Shown here one piece after another: positions 16,783-24,838 of a stretch of 45,117 nt of DNA. Numbering within the stretch: position 1 is the stretch's first letter; every line of letters starts with the position of its first letter. The stretch is taken from contig CANRSX010000039.1 of assembly GCA_947642555.1 (NCBI GenBank), positions 1-45,117 on the forward strand, read 5' to 3'. The notes under the pieces were generated by a model that saw nothing but the letters and a program-made list of their open reading frames with translations, was not told the origin of the DNA and made no database searches. Source of the DNA: an uncultured Roseburia sp. (lineage in GTDB: Bacteria > Bacillota > Clostridia > Lachnospirales > Lachnospiraceae). A program made the translations under genes and the position numbers.

Positions 16783-16851
16783 AGTATACCTCCTGAATAT
16801 CATTTTGTATATCATCAGTATAACAGACTTATGCCGAAAATCCTACCCCTC

Positions 16852-16879
16852 TTGACTTTTTTTCAGAAGCGGCTAAAAT
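16852..16879 (+). promoter_or_regulatory. Sigma-A-like promoter of the ABC exporter
   Basis: TTGACT (16852-16857), 16 bases, TAAAAT (16874-16879). The -10 box overlaps the upstream candidate ATG at 16878, which argues for the later translation start at 16935. Confidence 0.6.
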
Positions 16880-16934
16880 GGAAGAAGTTGTAAGTCGGAT
16901 CAGCCATAACATTTCGTGGAAAGGTGTGCATGTC

Positions 16935-18671
16935 ATGAGTGAAAATCTGAAAAAAATGTTATCCTATTATAAACCATACCGCGGGATTTTCTGGGCGGAT
17001 ATGTTTTTTGCGGCGGTCTCGGCCGGGGTGGCGCTGACCCTGCCGCTTGTCGTGCGCTATGTGACCTCGACCCTGATCCACATGGACAGCGGCGAGATCC
17101 TGCGCCAGATTAAGATCATTGCGTTCCTTCTCGCGGTGCTTTTGGCGGTGGACTGCTACAGCAGGTTCTTTATCGCCAACTACGGGCATGTGATGGGGGC
17201 GAAGATCGAGTACAACATGCGCGCGGAGATCTTTGATCATCTGCAGAAGCTCTCGTTTGCGTTTTATGACAATCAGAAGGTCGGTCAGCTGATGTCGCGG
17301 ATCACGACGGATCTGTTTGAAATTACCGAGCTGATGCACCACGGGCCGGAAAATATTATTTTGTCGGTGTTAAAGATTGTGGGAGCGCTTGTGATTCTGT
17401 TAAACGTCAATCCTGCGCTCGCGCTTGCGGCCTTTCTGGTGCTGCCTGTGATGCTGCTGTTCGCGTTTTTCCTGAATAAAAAAATGCGGCTGGCATTCCG
17501 GCAGAACCGGATTAAGATCGCGGAGATCAACGCGCAGATCGAGGACAACCTCTCCGGGATCCGCGTCGTAAAATCGTTTGCCAACGAGGAGATCGAGAAC
17601 GCAAAGTTTAAGAAGGGCAACGACGGGTTCCTCTCCGCGAAGAAAAACAGCTATCATTACATGGGAACCTTTCAGGCCGGACTGACGACATTTACGACCC
17701 TCATTCAGGTCAACGTCATCTTGGTGGGCGCATACCTGATTTCAAAGGGCAGTGTGAGCGTCGGCGATCTGGTGACATTTCTGCTTTACATCGGCGTGTT
17801 TACGGATCCGGTGCGGACGTTAATCGATTTCACCGAGCAGTTTCAGAACGGTTATACCGGATTTGAGCGTTTCTGCGAAATTATGGCGGTGGAGCCGGAT
17901 ATCCGGGATAAGAAGGGCGCTGAAGAACTCACGAATGTAAAGGGCGATCTGACGTTTGAAAATGTCTCCTTCCAGTATGAGGAGAACACGGAGCGCGTGT
18001 TAAATCACATCAACCTCACGGTCCCCGCAGGTTCCTATATGGCGCTTGTGGGATCCTCCGGCGCGGGAAAGAGCACGCTCTGCTCGCTGATTCCGCGGTT
18101 TTACGACGTGACGGGCGGCGCGGTAAAAATCGACGGGAAGGATGTCCGCGATCTGACGTTAAAGAGTCTCCGCGACCACATCGGAATCGTGCAGCAGGAC
18201 GTCTATCTGTTTGTCGGGACGGTCTATGAAAACATCCGCTACGGCAGGCCGGACGCCACGAAGGAGGAGGTCATCGAGGCGGCGAAAAATGCCAATGCAC
18301 ATGAGTTCATCATGTCGCTGCCGAACGGCTATGACACGGATATCGGGCAGCGCGGCATCAAGCTTTCCGGCGGGCAGAAGCAGCGCCTCTCGATCGCGCG
18401 CGTGTTTTTAAAGAATCCGCCGATCCTGATTTTTGACGAGGCGACCTCCGCTCTGGACAATGAGAGCGAGAAGGTGGTTCAGGATTCTCTCGAAAAGCTG
18501 GCGAAGAACAGAACGACTTTTGTAATTGCGCATCGCCTCTCCACGATCAAAAATGCGGAGAAGATTCTGGTGCTTTCCGATGAAGGGATCGAGGAGGAGG
18601 GAACACACGAGGAGCTTCTGGCGAAAAAGGGAATTTATGAGAAGCTGTACACGATGCAGTTCCATAAGTAA
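16935..18671 (+). CDS. ABC exporter, fused membrane and ATPase domains (MsbA/MDR-like half transporter)
   Basis: ATG 16935 (578 residues) is chosen because an upstream ATG at 16878 lies inside the -10 box. Residues ~1-310 form six transmembrane helices of a type I exporter, with coupling region FYDNQKVGQLMSRITTD. The ATPase domain (~340-578) has Walker A GSSGAGKST (~372), Q-loop IVQQDVYLF, signature LSGGQKQRLS, Walker B ILIFDEATSALD and H-loop IAHRLST, all intact. It should act as a homodimer, because no second half-transporter gene is adjacent. It exports a lipid, peptide or drug; the substrate cannot be inferred. Confidence 0.92.
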   Translation: MSENLKKMLSYYKPYRGIFWADMFFAAVSAGVALTLPLVVRYVTSTLIHMDSGEILRQIKIIAFLLAVLLAVDCYSRFFIANYGHVMGAKIEYNMRAEIFDHLQKLSFAFYDNQKVGQLMSRITTDLFEITELMHHGPENIILSVLKIVGALVILLNVNPALALAAFLVLPVMLLFAFFLNKKMRLAFRQNRIKIAEINAQIEDNLSGIRVVKSFANEEIENAKFKKGNDGFLSAKKNSYHYMGTFQAGLTTFTTLIQVNVILVGAYLISKGSVSVGDLVTFLLYIGVFTDPVRTLIDFTEQFQNGYTGFERFCEIMAVEPDIRDKKGAEELTNVKGDLTFENVSFQYEENTERVLNHINLTVPAGSYMALVGSSGAGKSTLCSLIPRFYDVTGGAVKIDGKDVRDLTLKSLRDHIGIVQQDVYLFVGTVYENIRYGRPDATKEEVIEAAKNANAHEFIMSLPNGYDTDIGQRGIKLSGGQKQRLSIARVFLKNPPILIFDEATSALDNESEKVVQDSLEKLAKNRTTFVIAHRLSTIKNAEKILVLSDEGIEEEGTHEELLAKKGIYEKLYTMQFHK

Positions 18672-18714
18672 TCCCGGGGTTTCTGAAATTTTTGTGAAAT
18701 CCGCCGGCGAGGGT

Positions 18715-18742
18715 TTGCACGCGGCGGAAAAAGAGGTAAAAT
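18715..18742 (+). promoter_or_regulatory. Promoter of the CobW GTPase pair
   Basis: TTGCAC (18715-18720), 16 bases, TAAAAT (18737-18742), ~64 bases before the first GTPase start. I see no clear Zur-type palindrome. Confidence 0.5.
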
Positions 18743-18805
18743 AAAGACGTTTTTGAACAGGACGCGGGCTGTGGTGTACAGCCGCATATAGAAAGGAAGC
18801 GGTTT

Positions 18806-20026
18806 ATGATGACAAAGATTGATATTATTTCCGGATTCTTAGGGGCGGGAAAGACGACGTTTATCAAAAAGATGATTGACGAGGTATTTACCGGGGAAAA
18901 GCTGGTGCTCATCGAAAACGAATTCGGCGAGGTCGGGATCGACGGCGGATTTTTAAAGAATGCGGGGATTGAGATTACGGAGATGAATTCGGGCTGCATC
19001 TGCTGTACGCTGGTCGGCGATTTCGGGAAGAATCTGCATGAGGTGATGGACCGCTATCACCCGGACCGCATTTTAATCGAGCCGTCCGGTGTCGGAAAGC
19101 TCTCCGACGTCATGAAGTCGGTGATTGATTTGGAAAAGGATGAGGACGTAAAGCTCAACGGTCTCGTCACGGTGGTAAATGCGTTAAAGGCCGGCAGGCA
19201 GATGAAGGCGTTTGGGGAATTTTTCAACAATCAGATTGAATATGCTACTACAATCGTCCTGAGCCGCTCGCAGAATGCGACGCCGGAGCAGCTGGAACTC
19301 TGTGTGAAGCAGATGCAGGCGCTGAATTCCAAAGCGGCGATCATCACCACACCGTGGGAGCAGATCAGCGGAGCGCAGATCTTAAAGGTGATGGAGGGAC
19401 AGGATTCGCTGGAGATGAAGACGCTTGCGGCGGAGCATGCGAACCGCGATGCACAGGAGCACGCGCACCATCATCATGAACATGATCACGACCACGGGCA
19501 TGATCATCACGACCACGACCACGGTCACGAAGATCATGAGCACGAGTGCCATGGAGAACATGATCACGATCACGACGGCCACGAGTGCGGGTGTCATGAT
19601 CATCACGACCACGATCATCATGAGCACGATCATGATGATCATCACGACCACGATCATCATGAGCACGATCATCATGACCACGGCCCGGACTGCACCTGCG
19701 GGTGCCACGACCACGATCATGACCACGGCCATCATCACCATCACGCGGATGACATATTCACGAGTTGGGGAAAAGAGACGCCGCACAGGTTTACGCGTGA
19801 GAAGATCGAGGCGGTATTAAAGGCGCTCGATGAGACGGAGGATTACGGGACGATCCTGCGGGCAAAGGGGATGGTGCCGGATGTGGACGGATCCTGGATT
19901 TATTTTGACATGGTTCCGGGCGAGTACGAGCTTCGTGACGGCGAGCCGGATTATACGGGGCGCCTGTGCGTGATCGGGACGGACTTAAAGGAGCATGCGA
20001 TCGAGGAGCTGTTCGGGATCGCGTAG
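18806..20026 (+). CDS. CobW/COG0523 G3E-family GTPase with long His-rich metal-binding segment
   Basis: This 406-residue protein has Walker A GFLGAGKTT near the N-terminus, the switch-region NEFGEVGIDGGFL, the metal-binding GCICCTL motif (CxCC) and EPSGVG. A C-terminal CobW_C-like domain follows (ILRAKGMVPDVDGSWIYFD). Between them, at residues ~218-315, is a segment made almost entirely of His and Asp with a few Cys, encoded by quasi-repetitive CAT/CAC/GAT/GAC codons (19457-19750). COG0523 proteins are GTP-dependent metal chaperones; His-rich versions store or deliver Zn, Ni or Co. The specific metal and client are unknown. The second GTPase follows after 9 bases. Confidence 0.9.
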   Translation: MMTKIDIISGFLGAGKTTFIKKMIDEVFTGEKLVLIENEFGEVGIDGGFLKNAGIEITEMNSGCICCTLVGDFGKNLHEVMDRYHPDRILIEPSGVGKLSDVMKSVIDLEKDEDVKLNGLVTVVNALKAGRQMKAFGEFFNNQIEYATTIVLSRSQNATPEQLELCVKQMQALNSKAAIITTPWEQISGAQILKVMEGQDSLEMKTLAAEHANRDAQEHAHHHHEHDHDHGHDHHDHDHGHEDHEHECHGEHDHDHDGHECGCHDHHDHDHHEHDHDDHHDHDHHEHDHHDHGPDCTCGCHDHDHDHGHHHHHADDIFTSWGKETPHRFTREKIEAVLKALDETEDYGTILRAKGMVPDVDGSWIYFDMVPGEYELRDGEPDYTGRLCVIGTDLKEHAIEELFGIA

Positions 20027-20035
20027 GAGGCTGTG

Positions 20036-20977
20036 ATGGAAGAGATACCAATTTATTTATTTACCGGTTTTATGGACAGCGGAAAGACGACGCTTGTAAA
20101 AGAAACGTTGTTTGAAAACGGGTTTGCGGACGAGGGAAAGAGCCTGATCATCTGCTGTGAGGAAGGTGAGGAGGAGTACGACCCGGCGGAGCTTGAAAAG
20201 AAACACATTCAGCTGGTGACGGTGGAGAAGGAGGAGGATCTGACGGCGGAATTTCTGCAGTCGGTGAATTTACAGTACCTGCCGGATCAGATATTCCTGG
20301 AATACAACGGTACCTGGAAGATGAGCACGATTTTAGAGACGCCGCTGCCGAAGGGATGGGTCATCGTGCAGGAGCTGGCCACGGTGGACGCGACGACCTT
20401 TGAGCTGTATCTGAATAATATGCGCACCATGATCATGGAGCAGCTGTTCCATGCGGATGTCGTGATTTTTAACCGCTGTGACGATAGCACGGATAAGGGA
20501 AAGTTCCGCCGCAATGTCAAGGCGTTAAACCGCAAGGCGCAGCTGGTGTATGAGCGAAAGGACGGCTCACTCGACGAGCGCGAGGAGGAGCTGCCGTTTG
20601 ACATCTCGGGCGACGAGCTGGAGATTACGGATGCGGACTATGCGATCTGGTACATGGACTGCCTGGAGAACCCGAAGCGTTATGAGGGAAAAACCGTGCA
20701 TTTCCTGGCTCTGGTCTACAACCCGGAGCGCTTAAAGAAAGGCGTGTTTGTTCCCGGGCGGTTTGCGATGACCTGCTGCGTGGAGGACGTGACCTTTATC
20801 GGGTTTAAGTGTAAGTACGCGAAGGAGGAGGAGATCCCGCATCGTTCCTGGGTGGATATCACCGCAGAGGTGCGCGTGGAGTTTGCGAAGGAGTACAAGG
20901 GCAAAGGGCCGGTGCTCTATCCGGTGGAGATTCATCCGGCGGAGGCGCCGGAGGATGAGCTGGTGTATTTCTCATAG
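20036..20977 (+). CDS. CobW-like P-loop GTPase with C-terminal DUF1980/TIGR03943-like domain
   Basis: TAGGAGG 5 bases upstream supports ATG 20036 (313 residues). The N-terminal part has a P-loop (LFTGFMDSGKTTLVKETLF), LEYNGTW in the position of EPSG, and NRCDD as the likely guanine-specificity loop. The CxCC metal motif of true COG0523 proteins is absent. Residues ~225-313 (GRFAMTCCVEDVTFIGFKCKY, SWVDITAEV) resemble the extracytoplasmic domain of the DUF1980/TIGR03943 family that accompanies COG0701-type permeases. It is 9 bases behind the His-rich GTPase and probably works with it in metal handling. No DUF318 permease is nearby. A perfect terminator follows. Confidence 0.8.
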   Translation: MEEIPIYLFTGFMDSGKTTLVKETLFENGFADEGKSLIICCEEGEEEYDPAELEKKHIQLVTVEKEEDLTAEFLQSVNLQYLPDQIFLEYNGTWKMSTILETPLPKGWVIVQELATVDATTFELYLNNMRTMIMEQLFHADVVIFNRCDDSTDKGKFRRNVKALNRKAQLVYERKDGSLDEREEELPFDISGDELEITDADYAIWYMDCLENPKRYEGKTVHFLALVYNPERLKKGVFVPGRFAMTCCVEDVTFIGFKCKYAKEEEIPHRSWVDITAEVRVEFAKEYKGKGPVLYPVEIHPAEAPEDELVYFS

Positions 20978-21021
20978 GAGACGGATAAAAAGGTAAAACG
21001 CAATAAAATACTGGAATTTCA

Positions 21022-21055
21022 GGAAAAGCCGTTGAAATATGACGGCTTTTCCTTT
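21022..21055 (+). terminator. Rho-independent terminator after the GTPase pair
   Basis: GGAAAAGCCGT (21022-21032) and ACGGCTTTTCC (21042-21052) are perfectly complementary, followed by TTT. Confidence 0.85.
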
Positions 21056-21079
21056 ATGATGTTATGTTGAGAGCACGTA

Positions 21080-21106
21080 GTAATCCGGAAGCGTCCGGAT
21101 CATTAC
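21080..21106 (+). other. Leader hairpin upstream of the Nfn/Sud-like operon
   Basis: GTAATCCGGA (21080-21089) pairs with TCCGGAT...TTAC (21094-21106), with an AGCG loop and a 2-base bulge. It sits ~15 bases before the AAGGAGG ribosome site. It could be a protein-binding palindrome or a folded leader; no U-tract follows. Confidence 0.4.
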
Positions 21107-21130
21107 AATAGATAAATGAAGGAGGATGAG

Positions 21131-22009
21131 ATGTATCCAATTGTAAAAAGAGAAAAGCTGGCGGATAAGATCTGGCTGATGGATGTCAAAGCGCCGCGCG
21201 TGGCACAGTACTGTGAACCGGGGCAGTTTGTGATCGTAAAGATTGACGAGGTGGGCGAGCGCATTCCGCTTACGATCTGTGATTATGACAGGGAAGCGGG
21301 GACCATCACGATCGTCACACAGACGGTGGGTGCGTCCACGGAGCGTCTGGTCGCACTGAAGGAGGGCGATGCTTTCCAGGATTTTGTGGGGCCGCTGGGA
21401 TGCGCGTCGGATCTGATCGGCGAGGATATTGAGGAGCTGAAGAAGAAAAAGATCGTGTTTATCGCCGGAGGCGTGGGCACGGCGCCGGTATATCCACAGG
21501 TGAAATGGCTGCATGACCACGGCGTGGACTGTGACGTCATCATGGGCGCGCGGAGTAAGGATCTTCTTATTTTAGAGGAGGAGATGCGGGCGGTCGCGAC
21601 AAATCTCTACGTGACGACGGATGACGGTTCTTATGGATTCCACGGTGTGGGTACGGCGCAGCTGCAGGCGCTCTGGGATCAGGGCGTGCGCTACGATCAC
21701 TGTGTGGCGATCGGTCCGATGATCATGATGAAGTTTGTGTGTAAGCTCACAAAGGAGCTCGGTATACATACGATTGTTTCCATGAACCCGATCATGGTGG
21801 ACGGCACCGGAATGTGCGGCGCCTGCCGTCTGGTGGTCGGCGGCGAGGTGAAGTTCGCTTGCGTGGACGGGTCGGAGTTCGACGGGCATCTCGTCGATTT
21901 TGACCAGGCGATGAAGCGTCAGCTGCAGTATAAGACCGAAGAGGGCAGAGCGATGTTAAAGCTTCAGGAGGGGGATACCCACCACGGCGGCTGCGGGCAC
22001 TGCGGATGA
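21131..22009 (+). CDS. Ferredoxin-NADP+ reductase-type subunit alpha (NfnA/SudB-like)
   Basis: ATG 21131 is chosen for AAGGAGG upstream (292 residues). The FAD-binding barrel has RIPLTICDYD, the NAD(P)-binding lobe has FIAGGVGTAPVYPQ, and a C-terminal [2Fe-2S] site has GTGMCGACRL and KFACVDG. The architecture matches the small subunit of NADH-dependent ferredoxin:NADP+ oxidoreductase and sulfide dehydrogenase, and also PyrK. The adjacent gene, 36 bases downstream, encodes the matching large subunit, which makes the Nfn/Sud assignment much more likely than PyrK. In Nfn the pair couples NADH and reduced ferredoxin to NADPH formation. The extreme C-terminus is a HHGGCGHCG tail. Confidence 0.9.
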   Translation: MYPIVKREKLADKIWLMDVKAPRVAQYCEPGQFVIVKIDEVGERIPLTICDYDREAGTITIVTQTVGASTERLVALKEGDAFQDFVGPLGCASDLIGEDIEELKKKKIVFIAGGVGTAPVYPQVKWLHDHGVDCDVIMGARSKDLLILEEEMRAVATNLYVTTDDGSYGFHGVGTAQLQALWDQGVRYDHCVAIGPMIMMKFVCKLTKELGIHTIVSMNPIMVDGTGMCGACRLVVGGEVKFACVDGSEFDGHLVDFDQAMKRQLQYKTEEGRAMLKLQEGDTHHGGCGHCG

Positions 22010-22045
22010 AAAAGAAGTGATAAACAGAATCAGATGGAGGAAAAT

Positions 22046-23431
22046 ATGGACGTTTTGAATAAAGTGCCGGTTCGCGAGCAGGAGCCTGCGGTCCGTGCGG
22101 CAAATTTTGAGGAAGTATGTCTCGGATATAACGAAGAAGAGGCGATGACGGAGGCTGCGCGCTGCTTAAACTGTAAAAACGCGCAGTGCGTGAAGGGCTG
22201 TCCGGTAGCCATCGACATCCCGGGCTTTGTGTCACAGGTAAAGGAAGGTAAGTTCGAGGAAGCGTATCAGACGATCAGCGCATCCTCCGCGCTTCCGGCG
22301 GTCTGCGGACGCGTCTGCCCGCAGGAGACACAGTGCGAGGGCAAATGCATCCGCGGCATCAAGGGCGATCCGGTCTCGATCGGAAAGTTAGAGCGGTTTA
22401 CCGCGGACTGGGCGAGAGAGCACGGGATTAAGCCCAAAGCGGCGGAGCAGACAAACGGGCACAAGGTGGCCGTGATCGGTTCCGGCCCTGCGGGATTAAC
22501 CTGCGCGGGCGACCTTGCGAAGATGGGCTACGAGGTCACGATCTTTGAGGCGCTTCACGAGCCGGGCGGCGTGTTAGTCTACGGGATTCCGGAATTCCGT
22601 CTGCCGAAGCAGGCGGTCGTGGCGGCCGAGGTGGAAAATGTCAAAGCGCTCGGCGTCAAAATCGAGACAAATGTCGTGATCGGTAAATCCGTGACGATTG
22701 ACGAGCTGATGGAAAAGGAGGGCTTTGAGGCCGTATTTATCGGTTCCGGCGCGGGACTCCCGAAGTTCATGGGCATCCCGGGCGAGCAGGCGATGGGCGT
22801 GTTCTCGGCGAATGAGTACCTGACGAGAAACAACCTCATGAAGGCGTTCCTGGAGGGCTATGACACCCCGATTAAGACCGGATCAAAGGTGATCGTGGTC
22901 GGCGGCGGCAACGTGGCGATGGATGCGGCGCGTACTGCAAAGCGGCTCGGGGCCGAGGTACATATCGTCTACCGGCGCAGCGAGGAGGAGCTTCCGGCGC
23001 GTGTGGAGGAGGTGCATCATGCGAAGGAGGAGGGAATCATCTTTGACCTGCTCCAGAACCCGAAGGAGCTGCTCGTGGATGAAAACGGCTGTGTGTGCGG
23101 CGCGCGCGTGATTAAAATGGAGCTCGGCGAGCCGGACGAGTCCGGCAGAAGGAGACCGGTGGAGGTGCCGGGATCCGAGTACGAGATCGAGGCGGACACA
23201 GTGATCATGTCGCTTGGGACTTCTCCGAATCCGCTCATTTCCTCGACGACGAAGGGACTTGAGACGAACCGCTGGAAATGTATCGTGGCGGATGAGGAAA
23301 ACGGCGCGACCTCCAAGGAGGGCGTGTATGCCGGCGGCGACGCCGTGACGGGAGCGGCGACCGTCATTCTTGCGATGGGGGCCGGAAAAGCGGCGGCGAA
23401 GGGCATCGACGAGTACTTAAGCGCAAAATAA
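22046..23431 (+). CDS. gltA: NADPH-dependent glutamate synthase small-chain-type flavoprotein (NfnB/SudA/GltA-like)
   Basis: ATG 22046, with GGAGG 5 bases upstream, is preferred over ATG 22034 (461 residues). The N-terminal Fe-S domain has cysteine sets CLNCKNAQCVKGCP and CGRVCPQETQCEGKC. The FAD site is VAVIGSGPAGLTCAGDLA, the NAD(P)H site is VIVVGGGNVAMDAARTAKRLG with IVYRRSEEELPAR, and the C-terminal FAD motif is GVYAGGDAVTGAATV. Alone the family is often named glutamate synthase beta chain. With the alpha partner immediately upstream and no GltB large subunit, an electron-bifurcating Nfn or Sud complex is the better reading. It should set the NADPH/ferredoxin balance of a fermentative cell. 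Confidence 0.9.
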   Translation: MDVLNKVPVREQEPAVRAANFEEVCLGYNEEEAMTEAARCLNCKNAQCVKGCPVAIDIPGFVSQVKEGKFEEAYQTISASSALPAVCGRVCPQETQCEGKCIRGIKGDPVSIGKLERFTADWAREHGIKPKAAEQTNGHKVAVIGSGPAGLTCAGDLAKMGYEVTIFEALHEPGGVLVYGIPEFRLPKQAVVAAEVENVKALGVKIETNVVIGKSVTIDELMEKEGFEAVFIGSGAGLPKFMGIPGEQAMGVFSANEYLTRNNLMKAFLEGYDTPIKTGSKVIVVGGGNVAMDAARTAKRLGAEVHIVYRRSEEELPARVEEVHHAKEEGIIFDLLQNPKELLVDENGCVCGARVIKMELGEPDESGRRRPVEVPGSEYEIEADTVIMSLGTSPNPLISSTTKGLETNRWKCIVADEENGATSKEGVYAGGDAVTGAATVILAMGAGKAAAKGIDEYLSAK

Positions 23432-23472
23432 TACGGCAGATAACACGCGGTGCGTGCTGCGTGGATCAAAAG

Positions 23473-23528
23473 AAGCGCCAGGGTGCGGCGGGCCGGGCAG
23501 ATGCCCGCCTCCTCCCGGCGCTTTTTTT
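23473..23528 (+). terminator. Rho-independent terminator after the Nfn/Sud-like operon
   Basis: AAGCGCCAGGG (23473-23483) pairs with CCCGGCGCTT (23514-23523), enclosing a second GC-rich hairpin. A run of seven T follows (23522-23528). Confidence 0.8.
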
Positions 23529-23545
23529 ACGAGAGGAGAACAGTT

Positions 23546-24688
23546 ATGAATTTTCTGACGGACAGGGAACTGTTTGCGGATCTGGATGAGAACGGACAGT
23601 TTACAAAGAGGGCAAAAACGGACGACACGCTGGGCAGCTGGTACCGGGCGGGGATAATCAACGGTGCGGAGAATGTCAGAGGTGACGGAAAAGTGTACAG
23701 CAAAAAGGACTGGAAGGGTGATAATAAAGAGTGGCTCTATGAGGTCTGGGAGTGGGGTGACGCCTCGATCGAACGGTATCTTTCGAAGAAAAAGAAGGGG
23801 ATCACCGTCGGCGAATTTCCCATGGAGGTCGAACAGACGGGGAAATATTCAACGTATATAAAAAGCAGATTAGATGCCGACAGCGGCGAATTTATTGATA
23901 AGAAGGCGGGCGAAATGGTGCTTGAGGTCGATTATTTTGACAATCTCTCGGAATGTCTCGACAGACTGGGAGGAAAAAGCGATCATTTTACACATTCGCT
24001 GCGGGGATATTTTAAAGACATTATGGACTGCCGCAAGGCGTTATCAGAACTGACAGAAAACTACATCGGTATGAAAAAGACCTGCCGATGGATCCTCTTT
24101 GCAGCGATATGGATGCTTTTGTGCATCAGCCCCACGATTCCCGGCATACCGCCGTTTATGCAGAATGTGACACAGGCGGTGATGGGAAAAGTGGGGGAAA
24201 AAGTGGCAATGGCGATCTTTATCGCTCCGCTTGTGCTGCAGATCCTTGCATGCTTTTTCCATTGTATCTGCGTTGCAGACGACTTTTCACTGCTGTTCTG
24301 GCTGAACTTTCCGGTGGTGACGATTGCCGTGGGCCTCTGCGGCGCGCTCGGCGTGATCGGCGGGATGGAGGAGTTAGAGGGGGACTACATCATTCTGGCG
24401 TGGGTTCTCGCGGGGATCTACCTGTTCTGGCTGTTTCTCCTCCTTCTTGTGGTTCTTTATGTGAGACATGTGGAGGGAAAGAAGCGGAAAGAACAGCCGG
24501 AAAAGCGCAAAGCCTTTGTAAAAGCGGTGGATGCGAATGCGGCGAAGATTCACCGCTACATCCGTCTGCGGGTGCTGTGGTGGAAGCACATAAACGGTTC
24601 CAGATCCCTGCCCTACTGCCTGACGCGGCTTCAGGAGCTGCTTGATGAGTGCGTGAAGGAGGCGGAGAAATACCGGAACATGATCTGA
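23546..24688 (+). CDS. Membrane protein of unknown function
   Basis: GAGAGGAGAA upstream supports ATG 23546 (380 residues). Residues ~1-170 are soluble and rich in Trp, Lys and Asp. About four hydrophobic segments follow between ~175 and 310 (WILFAAIWMLLCI, MAIFIAPLVLQILACFFHCI, LLFWLNFPVVTIAVGLCGAL, YLFWLFLLLLVVLYV). A charged C-terminal helical tail ends the protein. There is no signal peptide or enzyme motif I recognise. It stands alone between the Nfn/Sud terminator and the acyl-CoA dehydrogenase promoter. Confidence 0.8.
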   Translation: MNFLTDRELFADLDENGQFTKRAKTDDTLGSWYRAGIINGAENVRGDGKVYSKKDWKGDNKEWLYEVWEWGDASIERYLSKKKKGITVGEFPMEVEQTGKYSTYIKSRLDADSGEFIDKKAGEMVLEVDYFDNLSECLDRLGGKSDHFTHSLRGYFKDIMDCRKALSELTENYIGMKKTCRWILFAAIWMLLCISPTIPGIPPFMQNVTQAVMGKVGEKVAMAIFIAPLVLQILACFFHCICVADDFSLLFWLNFPVVTIAVGLCGALGVIGGMEELEGDYIILAWVLAGIYLFWLFLLLLVVLYVRHVEGKKRKEQPEKRKAFVKAVDANAAKIHRYIRLRVLWWKHINGSRSLPYCLTRLQELLDECVKEAEKYRNMI

Positions 24689-24766
24689 TCGTTTTTAAAA
24701 CTTGTCTGTTTCGACAGAATAGTCGGAAAAATACGGTTAAAATACGAAATTGAATATGCCTTTTCG

Positions 24767-24795
24767 TTGACGGTGAAGAGCTGTAGTGCTATAAT
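24767..24795 (+). promoter_or_regulatory. Sigma-A promoter of the acyl-CoA dehydrogenase/flavodiiron operon
   Basis: TTGACG (24767-24772), 17 bases, TATAAT (24790-24795), 43 bases before the dehydrogenase start. Confidence 0.8.
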
Positions 24796-24838
24796 AATTC
24801 CATTAGCAGGTACGAAAAAAGTATAAGGAGGAATTGGT

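Noticed and set aside
19457..19750. CRISPR-like or satellite repeat array
   Set aside because: Units are codon-scale, have no unique spacers and lie inside a coding frame.
19382..19820. Genes on other frames across the His-rich tract
   Set aside because: They read as Met/Val/Ile or Thr/Met/Ile repeats, which are simple frame shadows of the CAT/GAT-rich tract.
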